Shown here: one piece after another, positions 57,564 through 64,000 of the stretch
Position numbering within the stretch: the stretch's first letter is position 1
How the letters are laid out: the number at the start of each line of letters is the position of its first letter
Assembly: GCF_023078335.1 (NCBI RefSeq)
Contig: NZ_CP095550.1
Location: 4,987,956 to 5,051,955, forward strand
Source of the DNA: Metabacillus endolithicus
GTDB lineage: Bacteria > Bacillota > Bacilli > Bacillales > Bacillaceae
Length of the DNA: 64,000 bases
Direction: 5' to 3'
The notes under the pieces: model-generated
Seen by the model: the letters and a program-made list of their open reading frames with translations, nothing else
The model's database searches: none
What the model was told of the DNA's origin: nothing
Made by a program: the position numbers and the translations under genes

Positions 57564-58044
57564 GTTATCCCTCTTTAAATAAGTTTTCATTTTTATCTTG
57601 ATAAGTTAAAGCTTAAAGGCAGTCACTCTCTTCTGAATGCGCCTGCTCTCTATTGTTAGAGATAGATATGGTTCATTAGAATTCGTCTTATTCAGTTTCA
57701 TACAAACCATTCAGTTCGGAATGGCGTTTTATCAGGTTAACGAGCTCTTGCTTTTGATTGTGTGATAGTTCATCCATAAGTTTCACTTCATAGTTATTGA
57801 CCTTATACTTATTATAATACAGGCTTCTCGTATTACGTAAGTGCTTGTGATAGGATCATTTGATATGATTAGGGATAGCGTTTTGACTGTTTGAGCTTTT
57901 GTAACAAAGATCGGTGGATTTACTCTTTGGTTATGAGTGGGGAGAAAACAGCCTTCTTCGATACATAATAATCTATTGCTGTAATGAATGGAAAATAAAA
58001 AAACAATCAACTCTATTAGAGTAATGATTGTTTTTTAGGAAAAA
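57564..58044. other. Intergenic region with a possible 29-residue ORF
   Basis: Mostly without clear genes. On the minus strand 57688-57777 could encode MDELSHNQKQELVNLIKRHS and nine more residues, without a convincing ribosome site, and its frame extends open upstream to about 57860. It may be the end of a decayed gene. A terminator lies at 57999-58037. Confidence 0.3.
57999..58038 (-). terminator. Terminator after the chemoreceptor gene
   Basis: AAAAAACAATCA and TGATTGTTTTTT pair around ~14 bases just past the stop codon. Confidence 0.85.
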
Positions 58045-59352
58045 TCAAATTTTAAATTTACTTATTTCAACTCTTAGGTCATTTGCCATTTCACTTAACA
58101 ATTGGGCAGAAGAAGTGATTTCTTCATTTGAAGCAGATTGCTCTTCTACAGAAGCTGCAACATTTTGGACACTAGATGAGGCTTGCACTGCAATGTCATC
58201 TATTTCTCTGATGCCTTCGGTCGTTGTCTTTGTTCTCTCATCAACCATGACCATAGCCTTAATTGCTGAGTCTGACTTATTTCCTATGTTGTGAACATAA
58301 TTAACAATGTCTTTAAACGCTTCACCACTCTTATAAACCATGCCTCTTCCATCTTCGACGATGATCGTCCCACTATTTATAGAATCAACAGCCTCAGTGG
58401 TTTGAAGTTGTATCTCATTTACTAATTTTCTAATTTCTTCACCCGCTTTAGAAGAACCCTCCGCTAGTTTTCTAACCTCTTCGGCCACTACAGCAAATCC
58501 TTTACCTGCATCCCCAGCTCGTGCGGCTTCGATTGAAGCATTTAAAGCTAGTAAATTTGTCTGGTCCGCAATATTCGTTATTAAGGAAACAATTTGACTT
58601 ATTTCCTTAGATTTTTCTCCCAAAGTATTCATTTTTTGCGAAGAGGACATGACTGAATGTTGTATTGTATCCATTTTATTGATCGTTTCATCTATTAACT
58701 TTAATCCAGTATCTGCCTTATCGTTTGTTACATTAGCTATATCGGAAATAGTTTGAATAGAAGAAGCAACATTTTTTAATTCATCACTAACTAATTTAGA
58801 AGATTTAAAGAGTTCGGATGTTTTCGTCGTTTGTAGTTCTGAACCTGAAACAATAGTTTGAATGGCATTTGAAATTTGCTCAACTGAGGCACTGCTTTGT
58901 TCTGTACTAACTTTAAAATCTTCTGAATACGAAGCAACCTTACCAGATGTATCATTCGTTTTTGTCACTACTTTATGTAAATTACTGATCATTAAGTTAA
59001 ATGATGATGCTAATTGACCGATTTCATCTTTTGAGTTTTCTTCTATAATAATTGTTAAATCACCATTTGCTGCTAATTTTGTTGCCTCAAGAACTTTTTT
59101 AATTCGATTAATAATTAAAAATCTCGTAGCTAATGATATGATGACAGTTGCAACTAAAAGAGTAATAGAGGTGTTGACGAAAACTCCAAAACTACCGTCC
59201 ACATATTCTTTCAATAAAAGGTTTATATATTGAGAAATTGGCGAACTAATTACTAAACTTACGATTACCACTACGATCATTTTAAGCCTTATACTTGCTT
59301 TAACATCCATTTTATCGGTGAATTTACTTCTTGTGTTATTCTTGAAATCCAT
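58045..59352 (-). CDS. Methyl-accepting chemotaxis protein with minimal sensor region
   Basis: A 435-residue MCP. Two membrane helices (about 24-42 and 58-78) are separated by only ~15 residues ([11 protein letters not shown]), then a HAMP-like segment ([20 protein letters not shown]) and a signalling domain with the hairpin tip [39 protein letters not shown]. Flanking helices carry Glu/Gln pairs for methylation. With no extracellular ligand domain it may sense membrane state or an intracellular cue. Confidence 0.9.
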   Translation of the reverse strand: MDFKNNTRSKFTDKMDVKASIRLKMIVVVIVSLVISSPISQYINLLLKEYVDGSFGVFVNTSITLLVATVIISLATRFLIINRIKKVLEATKLAANGDLTIIIEENSKDEIGQLASSFNLMISNLHKVVTKTNDTSGKVASYSEDFKVSTEQSSASVEQISNAIQTIVSGSELQTTKTSELFKSSKLVSDELKNVASSIQTISDIANVTNDKADTGLKLIDETINKMDTIQHSVMSSSQKMNTLGEKSKEISQIVSLITNIADQTNLLALNASIEAARAGDAGKGFAVVAEEVRKLAEGSSKAGEEIRKLVNEIQLQTTEAVDSINSGTIIVEDGRGMVYKSGEAFKDIVNYVHNIGNKSDSAIKAMVMVDERTKTTTEGIREIDDIAVQASSSVQNVAASVEEQSASNEEITSSAQLLSEMANDLRVEISKFKI

Positions 59353-59709
59353 TTTCTTATCTCCATTCTTAGGTGGTTAAAAAGTTAAACAACAAATTTT
59401 TTATCAATTCAAATTATGGGAACACATGTCAAAACCTCCTATTAGTACTTTTAACCCCTGTCCTATACCCTGTTCATGCCAATTAAAAACCTTTAAATCA
59501 TTTATCTTTTTGAAAAAAGTTATTTTTTTGAGGAATTATGTGGATTATTTATGCGGAATTTACTATACCTTTTTATTTCCAGAAAAATGAGATTTCTTTA
59601 TTGTTTGTTGGATTTGACAAGTATACTTTTAATAATGACTAATATGTTTGTCGAAACGAAAAAGATCATATACAATATAATCATCAGAAAACGAATTGAA
59701 GGTGAGGAT

Positions 59710-59913
59710 TTGAAAAGTCGCTTAAAGGAGCTCAGGGCTCGTGAAGGTTATAACCAGACTCAACTTGCCAAGCTCGCTAAGGTATCTAGGCAAACAATAA
59801 GCTTGATTGAACGGGAAGAGTATATGCCTTCATTACTTATTGCCGTTCGTATTGCACGTATTTTTAATGAACCTGTTGAGCATGTATTTCAATTTGCGGA
59901 GGAGGAATTGTAA
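59710..59913 (+). CDS. XRE-family helix-turn-helix regulator (67 aa)
   Basis: A short Cro/CI-type DNA-binding protein: MKSRLKELRAREGYNQTQLA, KVSRQTISLIEREEYMPSLL, and the helical end VEHVFQFAEEEL. The start is TTG after GGTGAGG; the open frame upstream is intergenic. It is 0-1 bases from the next membrane protein gene, a pairing typical of the XRE/DUF3169 modules of Firmicutes. It probably represses its own operon. Confidence 0.88.
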   Translation: MKSRLKELRAREGYNQTQLAKLAKVSRQTISLIEREEYMPSLLIAVRIARIFNEPVEHVFQFAEEEL

Positions 59914-60570
59914 ATGAAAGTAATCCTGCAGTTTATTTTCGGTGGAATTATTGGTTTTTTTGTCGTGTATGCACTCATGAGCTTTTCTGAGGTTAGGTTT
60001 TCTGGTGGGATAGCAGTCATCAGTTTAATCACACTTTCTTGCATCTTAATAGTGATGAGTATTTTGCGATATCAAAAGATTAAATCGTTAAACATCCAAC
60101 AATTTAGTGGTGATGAAGAAGATGAAATTGAGGTTAATAAATATAAGATGTTTGCCGATTATTCTTTATATGCCAACTCCAGTATCGTTTTTTCTATTCT
60201 CGCACTTAGTTTAAGTCTTATTACCGCTCAACAATTAATTCTGCCGATTATGTCAATCGTTTTAATCTTTCTTTCTTATTTTTTGATCATGATGATGACA
60301 TATATGATGAAACAAGTATATCCAGATCGTAATATTGATTTCCGTAGCCAAAGTGTCATTGATGTTGCGGACGATGGTGAAAAGCATGTTATCCTGGATG
60401 GATTATATAAATCACACGGTTTATTAAATATTTCTCTTATCGCGGCCATAGCACTATCAACTGTCTACTCTGTTACGAGGGAAGATCCACAAACCTTTTC
60501 CATTATCCTTATGGCAATGGTATTACTAGTGGTAAATTGTAAATATTTATTTGTTATTCGAAATAAGTAA
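59914..60570 (+). CDS. DUF3169-family membrane protein
   Basis: A 218-residue protein with six membrane helices (start MKVILQFIFGGIIGFFVVYA) and a central loop QVYPDRNIDFRSQSVIDVAD. It starts directly after the XRE regulator stop, the usual partner of DUF3169. Function unknown; often linked to envelope or bacteriocin stress operons. GGAGGAATTG is the ribosome site. Confidence 0.75.
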   Translation: MKVILQFIFGGIIGFFVVYALMSFSEVRFSGGIAVISLITLSCILIVMSILRYQKIKSLNIQQFSGDEEDEIEVNKYKMFADYSLYANSSIVFSILALSLSLITAQQLILPIMSIVLIFLSYFLIMMMTYMMKQVYPDRNIDFRSQSVIDVADDGEKHVILDGLYKSHGLLNISLIAAIALSTVYSVTREDPQTFSIILMAMVLLVVNCKYLFVIRNK

Positions 60571-60578
60571 TAATTATG

Positions 60579-60617
60579 AAAAATAAGAGGAACCATAAAT
60601 TCCTCTTATTTTTTATT
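60579..60617 (+). terminator. Intrinsic terminator
   Basis: AAAAATAAGAGGAA pairs with TTCCTCTTATTTTT around 8 bases. Confidence 0.8.
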
Positions 60618-60662
60618 GAAACTTTTCTGAAAATTAGATAACCTTTTTAAAGAGGTGATTTT

Positions 60663-61064
60663 TTGCAACAATACACGGGGTTTTTCATTTTATTAGCACT
60701 CATTTTGATTATTGTCATTTTCAACAGGTCGTTCAGATGGTGGATAAAAACGACAATTATCACCTATTATTTTGTACTCTCATCTATCTTTATTTCTACT
60801 AAAAATAAAATTGATAAACAATTCGAAAACATCCTCCCTGTTCCTGATGAATACTGGGATAAAAATTCAGAATTGGTTAGTACTATAGCGGGGTTTCTAT
60901 TCTGGCCATTAGCGCTTATTTTAATTTTTATTTACTTTAAATGGTTTACTAAGGTTAATACTCGGATTGCTAAGGTCTTAGTTTTCACAAGCATCATTCC
61001 AGCAGCAGCTATCTTTCTTTTTTTTGTATTTTTATTTGATTTTTCATACGGGTACAGACCTTAA
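60663..61064 (+). CDS. Membrane protein of unknown function (133 aa)
   Basis: Not recognised. The TTG start follows GAGGTGAT. Three hydrophobic segments (YTGFFILLALILIIVIFNRS, LVSTIAGFLFWPLALILIFI, VLVFTSIIPAAAIFLFFVFL) surround an amphipathic middle. It lies behind its own terminator-separated promoter region after the DUF3169 gene. Confidence 0.6.
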   Translation: MQQYTGFFILLALILIIVIFNRSFRWWIKTTIITYYFVLSSIFISTKNKIDKQFENILPVPDEYWDKNSELVSTIAGFLFWPLALILIFIYFKWFTKVNTRIAKVLVFTSIIPAAAIFLFFVFLFDFSYGYRP

Positions 61065-61108
61065 CTAGAGTCTGTCTTTTATGTCATTGGTGCAAACCCA
61101 ATATTTCT

Positions 61109-61153
61109 AAATTGAAGCGCTTATCCTTTATGGAAAGCGCTTCAATTTTTGAA
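61109..61153 (+). terminator. Strong intrinsic terminator
   Basis: AAATTGAAGCGCTT pairs with AAGCGCTTCAATTT around ~11 bases, then TTG. Confidence 0.8.
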
Positions 61154-61226
61154 CAAGCGTACATTACATTTATATCACCTTTATAATCTAAGAATGAGAT
61201 TGTCTCATAAAAAGCTGTGCTAGGTC

Positions 61227-61834
61227 CTACATTGAAAAAACACTTTTTACTAAATCCTCACGATGGCCAGAAACGTAGCGTTTTAAATCAAACCCTGCTT
61301 CATTTAGAGCATTTAGAAAATCATCCTGAAGCATCAGCAAGTTGAGCCTCGAAAATAGTTCATTTGCATTTAGTCTGTAGTCTTCAGTGATTGGGACAAA
61401 GCCGATGTGCATATGAGGTATTTTTTCATCGTAGTGGACACAAGCATAAATGATATTGTCTGCTCCGTACCTTTTTTGAAGAAATTCTAATCCTTTGTTA
61501 AAAAATCTCTTTATTTCTTTTTCTGATAAGTTTCCAAAGAACTCTTTTTCGGAAGTGATAATGAATTCACAAAGCCTCACAGCATCTTTTCTGATTTTCT
61601 TTTTAGAAAACATTGCTTTCTCAATTCTATTTCTACAACTTCCAGATAATCTATTTTGCTTTTATTAAGAAGATCATAGTTTAAAGTTGATTTTTCCTTG
61701 TCTATATAATGATTGACTTCACTTTCCATTGCTCGTTGGTTATGATGTTGAACACATTGAATAGTTGAAGCTTTTAATTTTTGCATGTTTAAAATCAGGA
61801 AATAACTCAATGGGCAAAACCTCTCTTCTACCAT
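61227..61834 (-). pseudogene. MobV/Pre-type relaxase, truncated and frameshifted
   Basis: The N-terminus (LSYFLILNMQKLKASTIQCV, then HHNQRAM) matches the start of Mob/Pre proteins, which nick plasmid origins of transfer. After a shift near 61615-61630 the text IEKAMFSKKKIRKDAVRLCE leads to the metal-binding triad motif HYDEKIPHMHIGFVPI, the core of MobV enzymes. The frame ends at about 195 residues; full relaxases have more than 400, so the C-terminal part is lost. The start may be the ATG at 61834 or, more likely by homology, the TTG at 61810. A remnant of an integrated plasmid or element. Confidence 0.75.
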
Positions 61835-61851
61835 TGTTATTGTTTGCTACT

Positions 61852-62124
61852 TCAATTTATTAAGTTTATTTTTCTAAAACGATTTTCTATAGTTTGTATA
61901 GCTATAAATTCGTCAATTCCTTTAGCTTTTATAGTAAATTGGGTATCCGGTCTAATCCCTAAAGACATAGCATCCATTAACGATTCCGGTGTGTTTTTTA
62001 ATTCAACACAATGTTCTCTATATTCAAGAATGATCGTTGATACGCACTTATTAGAAACATTCACTAATATAGTTGACGGACGAACAAATCCTGTTCTTGA
62101 TAAGGTATATTGTTTTTCGATCAC
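61852..62124 (-). CDS. Crh-like HPr paralogue lacking the phosphorylatable histidine
   Basis: A 90-residue HPr-fold protein. The start is GTG after GAGGT. TGFVRPSTILVNVSNKCVST lines up with the HPr active-site region TGIHARPAT, but His15 is missing and the loop is one residue shorter. The regulatory Ser is kept (PESLMDAMSLGI, Ser48, aligned to KSIMGVMSLGI). That combination is the mark of Crh, which takes no part in sugar uptake but is phosphorylated by HprK and binds CcpA. It is more diverged than B. subtilis Crh (which has Gln15). Confidence 0.72.
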   Translation of the reverse strand: MIEKQYTLSRTGFVRPSTILVNVSNKCVSTIILEYREHCVELKNTPESLMDAMSLGIRPDTQFTIKAKGIDEFIAIQTIENRFRKINLIN

Positions 62125-62331
62125 TGTTCACAACCTCACTTCTATAACTCTCTTTCTTTTTATTATGTAGCACTTTAAAGAGCAATCGTTATCTAATTCC
62201 TATCAAGTTCTTGCCTAATCCTATCAGGATGGATAAAGGTTAAAGACTATCTCTCTTGGTATTGAAAGTCAGGTAGATGGTTTGCAAAACCTATATTCTC
62301 TGGTTCTATTTTTCAAAAAGGGAGTTAGATG

Positions 62332-62742
62332 ATGAAAACATATTCGATCAGCCAAGTGGCAAAAAAATTGGATCTGACGGTATATACCTTACGATACTAC
62401 GATAAAGAAGGACTTCTACCTTTTGTAGAACGAACTGAGAGTGGAACAAGATTGTTTAAAGAATCTGATGTTGAGGCTCTAAAAATTATTGAATGCTTAA
62501 AATCCACAGGGATGACAATAAAGGAAATTAAACACTTCATTGATTGGTGCTCTGACGGAGATGTCACGTTGCAAAAAAGATATAACATGTTTATGGAGCG
62601 AAAAGCAACGGTTGAAACACAGATGGCAGAACTCAAAAAAACACTGGAACTCATTGATCATAAGTGTTTCTATTACAAGACTGCTCTTGATGCTGGAACG
62701 GAAGATGTTCATAAAAAGAATAAAATTGAGATTACCTATTAA
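62332..62742 (+). CDS. MerR-family transcriptional regulator
   Basis: A 136-residue MerR-type protein: SISQVAKKLDLTVYTLRYYD, then KEGLLPFVERTESGTRLFKE, and IKEIKHFIDWCSDGDVTLQK. A dimerising coiled-coil follows, ending with a Cys (DHKCFYYKTALDAG). Typical of the group that controls small operons in response to drugs or redox compounds. The second of two adjacent ATGs is used (AAAGGGAG). The downstream gene is a decayed acetyltransferase on the other strand. Confidence 0.88.
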   Translation: MKTYSISQVAKKLDLTVYTLRYYDKEGLLPFVERTESGTRLFKESDVEALKIIECLKSTGMTIKEIKHFIDWCSDGDVTLQKRYNMFMERKATVETQMAELKKTLELIDHKCFYYKTALDAGTEDVHKKNKIEITY

Positions 62743-62798
62743 TGTAAACCTCGTGTATTTCATAGTTGTGATAATGAAATGCACGTGGTTTACTTTGT

Positions 62799-62978
62799 TC
62801 ATTTGCAAACTTTTACGTTAGTCACGACTGCTCCAGTGGCAATATTAGCACCATCACCAATGGTTACACCTGGAACGACAGTAGCATTTGCACCAATCTA
62901 TACATTTTTATCAAAAGATATTGGTGCAGTGGTTAACTTCAATACTTCCTACGAGACTTTGTGCATCAAAGAAGTCAT
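62799..62978 (-). pseudogene. Hexapeptide-repeat acetyltransferase remnant (maltose O-acetyltransferase-like)
   Basis: A ribosome site AGGAGGA and ATG (62978) begin a frame that ends quickly. Further on the text KLTTAPISFDKNV, a TAG where Trp is expected, IGANATVVPGVTIGDGANIA and TGAVVTN is the left-handed beta-helix repeat of the maltose/galactoside acetyltransferase family. Most of the protein (~120 residues) is gone. A decayed gene rather than an assembly error. Confidence 0.6.
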
Positions 62979-63102
62979 CTCAGATCCTCCTGTGCTGAGA
63001 TGTTTACGATCGGTAGAGCAATTGATAAGAGAAAATTAACATAGTGATCACCATTTTCTCGTGATATGATGTATATATATTCCAATTTGGAAAGGTGATT
63101 AC

Positions 63103-63744
63103 ATGACAACTACATATAAAAACATGATCTCTACAAAAGAAGAATTTGAAGAGTTTCGCTCGTTTATTGGCACTCCCAGCCAAAGAGCTGCAAATAAAGT
63201 GATTTCTTTTATTGACGAACACTGTGTTGATTTTATCTCAAAATCTCCATTTTTATCTCTATCTACTTCTAATTCAGAAGGAGAATGTGATGTAACTCCA
63301 AGAGGAGATGCCCCTGGATTTGTGATGGTATTAGATGAACAGCATTTATTTATTCCAGAACGTCCAGGAAATAAACGAATGGATTCCGTTCATAACATCA
63401 TGTCCAACCCTAACATTGGACTCCTATTTTTGATTCCTGGTTTAGGAGAAACTTTAAGAATAAACGGGAAAGCTTATATTTGTCGTGACCCTGAACTACT
63501 TGAAAAAAGCGCGGTGAATGGAAAAAGCCCTTTATTTGGTTTATTAGTAGAAGTGAAAGAATGCTATGTTCACTGTGCGAAAGCTTTTATCCGATCACAG
63601 ATATGGGATAGTGATTCATGGTTAGCAAAAGAGGATCTTCCCTCAGCTCCAAAAATGCTGGTTGCTCACTCAAAATTGCCAAATACGACTTCAGATCAAG
63701 TAGCAAAGGAATTAAAGGAAAGCTATACGCAACGTCTGTATTAA
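63103..63744 (+). CDS. Pyridoxamine 5'-phosphate oxidase-family FMN protein (MSMEG_1061 type)
   Basis: A 213-residue split-barrel flavoprotein: FISKSPFLSLSTSNSEGECD, VTPRGDAPGF, IPERPGNKRMDSVHNIMSNP and IGLLFLIPGLGETLRINGKA match this group of predicted FMN-dependent oxidoreductases. AAAGGTGATT precedes the ATG. The substrate is unknown. Own transcription unit with a terminator behind. Confidence 0.9.
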   Translation: MTTTYKNMISTKEEFEEFRSFIGTPSQRAANKVISFIDEHCVDFISKSPFLSLSTSNSEGECDVTPRGDAPGFVMVLDEQHLFIPERPGNKRMDSVHNIMSNPNIGLLFLIPGLGETLRINGKAYICRDPELLEKSAVNGKSPLFGLLVEVKECYVHCAKAFIRSQIWDSDSWLAKEDLPSAPKMLVAHSKLPNTTSDQVAKELKESYTQRLY

Positions 63745-63765
63745 ATCAATTAAACTAGTTAACTA

Positions 63766-63800
63766 AGCTTAACACCCCATTAAACATGGGGTGTTTTATT
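63766..63800. terminator. Bidirectional terminator
   Basis: AACACCCCAT and ATGGGGTGTT pair around five bases between convergent genes and run into T-rich sequence. Confidence 0.82.
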
Positions 63801-63827
63801 TTCGTTTATTCTACTGCCACTTCCCTA

Positions 63828-64000
63828 CTAATTTCTAAGTTTCTCGGCAAGTTCTTCTAATTGATTTGGCTGCACGATCCGATAGTGTCGTCCATCCTTT
63901 TGCAGGTAGCCCTTCTCACAAAATTGTGAAAGAACATGTAACAGATGTCGATAGGATACGCCTAAAAAGTCACAAACTGTAACGTGTTTCTCTTTATATA
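63828..64000 (-). CDS. Crp/Fnr-family regulator, C-terminal helix-turn-helix (partial)
   Basis: Only the last ~56 residues lie in the window; the gene continues past the right edge. KEKHVTVCDFLGVSYRHLLH, VLSQFCEKGYLQKDGRHYRI and a tail ending LAEKLRN form the winged-helix DNA-binding end of Crp/Fnr proteins. The sensor domain is outside, so its ligand cannot be told; YeiL-like regulators are one possibility. Confidence 0.75.
   Translation of the reverse strand, partial: YKEKHVTVCDFLGVSYRHLLHVLSQFCEKGYLQKDGRHYRIVQPNQLEELAEKLRN

Noticed and set aside
57783..58010. 75-codon open frame on the minus strand
   Set aside because: No ribosome site, no family-like sequence, and it overlaps the terminator of the chemoreceptor gene.
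62779..63039. 86-codon open frame on the plus strand
   Set aside because: It is the complement of a hexapeptide-acetyltransferase remnant, whose repeats are recognisable only on the minus strand.

Overview
The window looks like the replication-terminus region of an endospore-forming, low-GC member of the Bacillaceae (Bacillus sensu lato; genus not determinable here). Evidence: a gerA-type germinant-receptor operon, a YjcZ-type small protein, a SinI-like peptide, T-box leaders, CcpA (cre) sites, the GlpP/glpFK antitermination system, and typical AGGAGG ribosome sites with frequent TTG/GTG starts. No rRNA or tRNA gene was seen.

Layout. 1-2.9 kb: end of a germinant-receptor operon. 3-13.9 kb: metabolic and housekeeping genes (flavin monooxygenase, acyltransferase, NUDIX, OFA-family transporter, DsbA-like protein, SWIM/SNF2 helicase, esterase, Dabb protein). 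14-21.8 kb: a C3-metabolism island holding a sigma-54 activator with an N-terminal HPr domain, dhaK-dhaL-dhaM, a second HPr, glpP, glpF and glpK. 21.9-25.2 kb: an AcoR-type sigma-54 activator facing a zinc alcohol/formaldehyde dehydrogenase with a -24/-12 promoter. 25.6-27.2 kb: xerS and a 28-bp site matching the Bacillus dif site at 24 of 28 positions by my recollection. Coding strand bias switches here, from mostly plus on the left to mostly minus on the right, as expected where two forks meet. 27.3-38 kb: two VOC proteins, TetR, SinI-like peptide, a prs gene, a membrane J-domain protein, DinB, a thrZ-like threonyl-tRNA synthetase behind three tandem T-boxes, dihydrofolate reductase, NUDIX and an HprK-like protein. 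39.6-40.5 kb: sixteen non-coding 52-bp tandem repeats in perfect register. 40.5-64 kb: HIT protein, gpx-ohrR with an OhrR-type operator, LysR, methyltransferases, modA, an ECF sigma operon, small spore and envelope proteins, a pentapeptide-repeat protein, a GGDEF-EAL protein under a c-di-GMP-I riboswitch, a chemoreceptor, XRE/DUF3169, a Crh-like HPr paralogue, a truncated MobV relaxase, MerR, PPOX and the end of a Crp/Fnr regulator.

Links between genes. Three HPr-type domains occur, each with a different set of regulatory residues: His kept and Ser46 lost in the sigma-54 activator, both kept in the dha-operon HPr, His lost and Ser kept in the Crh-like protein. The window also has an HprK-like kinase away from its usual context. 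Together they suggest an accessory phosphorelay tying carbon status to dihydroxyacetone/glycerol use; this is inference.

Caution. At least thirteen genes carry one (thrZ, two) small frameshifts, many in homopolymers, while the rest of each protein is well conserved. Indel errors in the assembly are the simplest explanation, so I describe the intended full-length product for each. Two other remnants (a histidine phosphatase and a hexapeptide acetyltransferase) are truly decayed.
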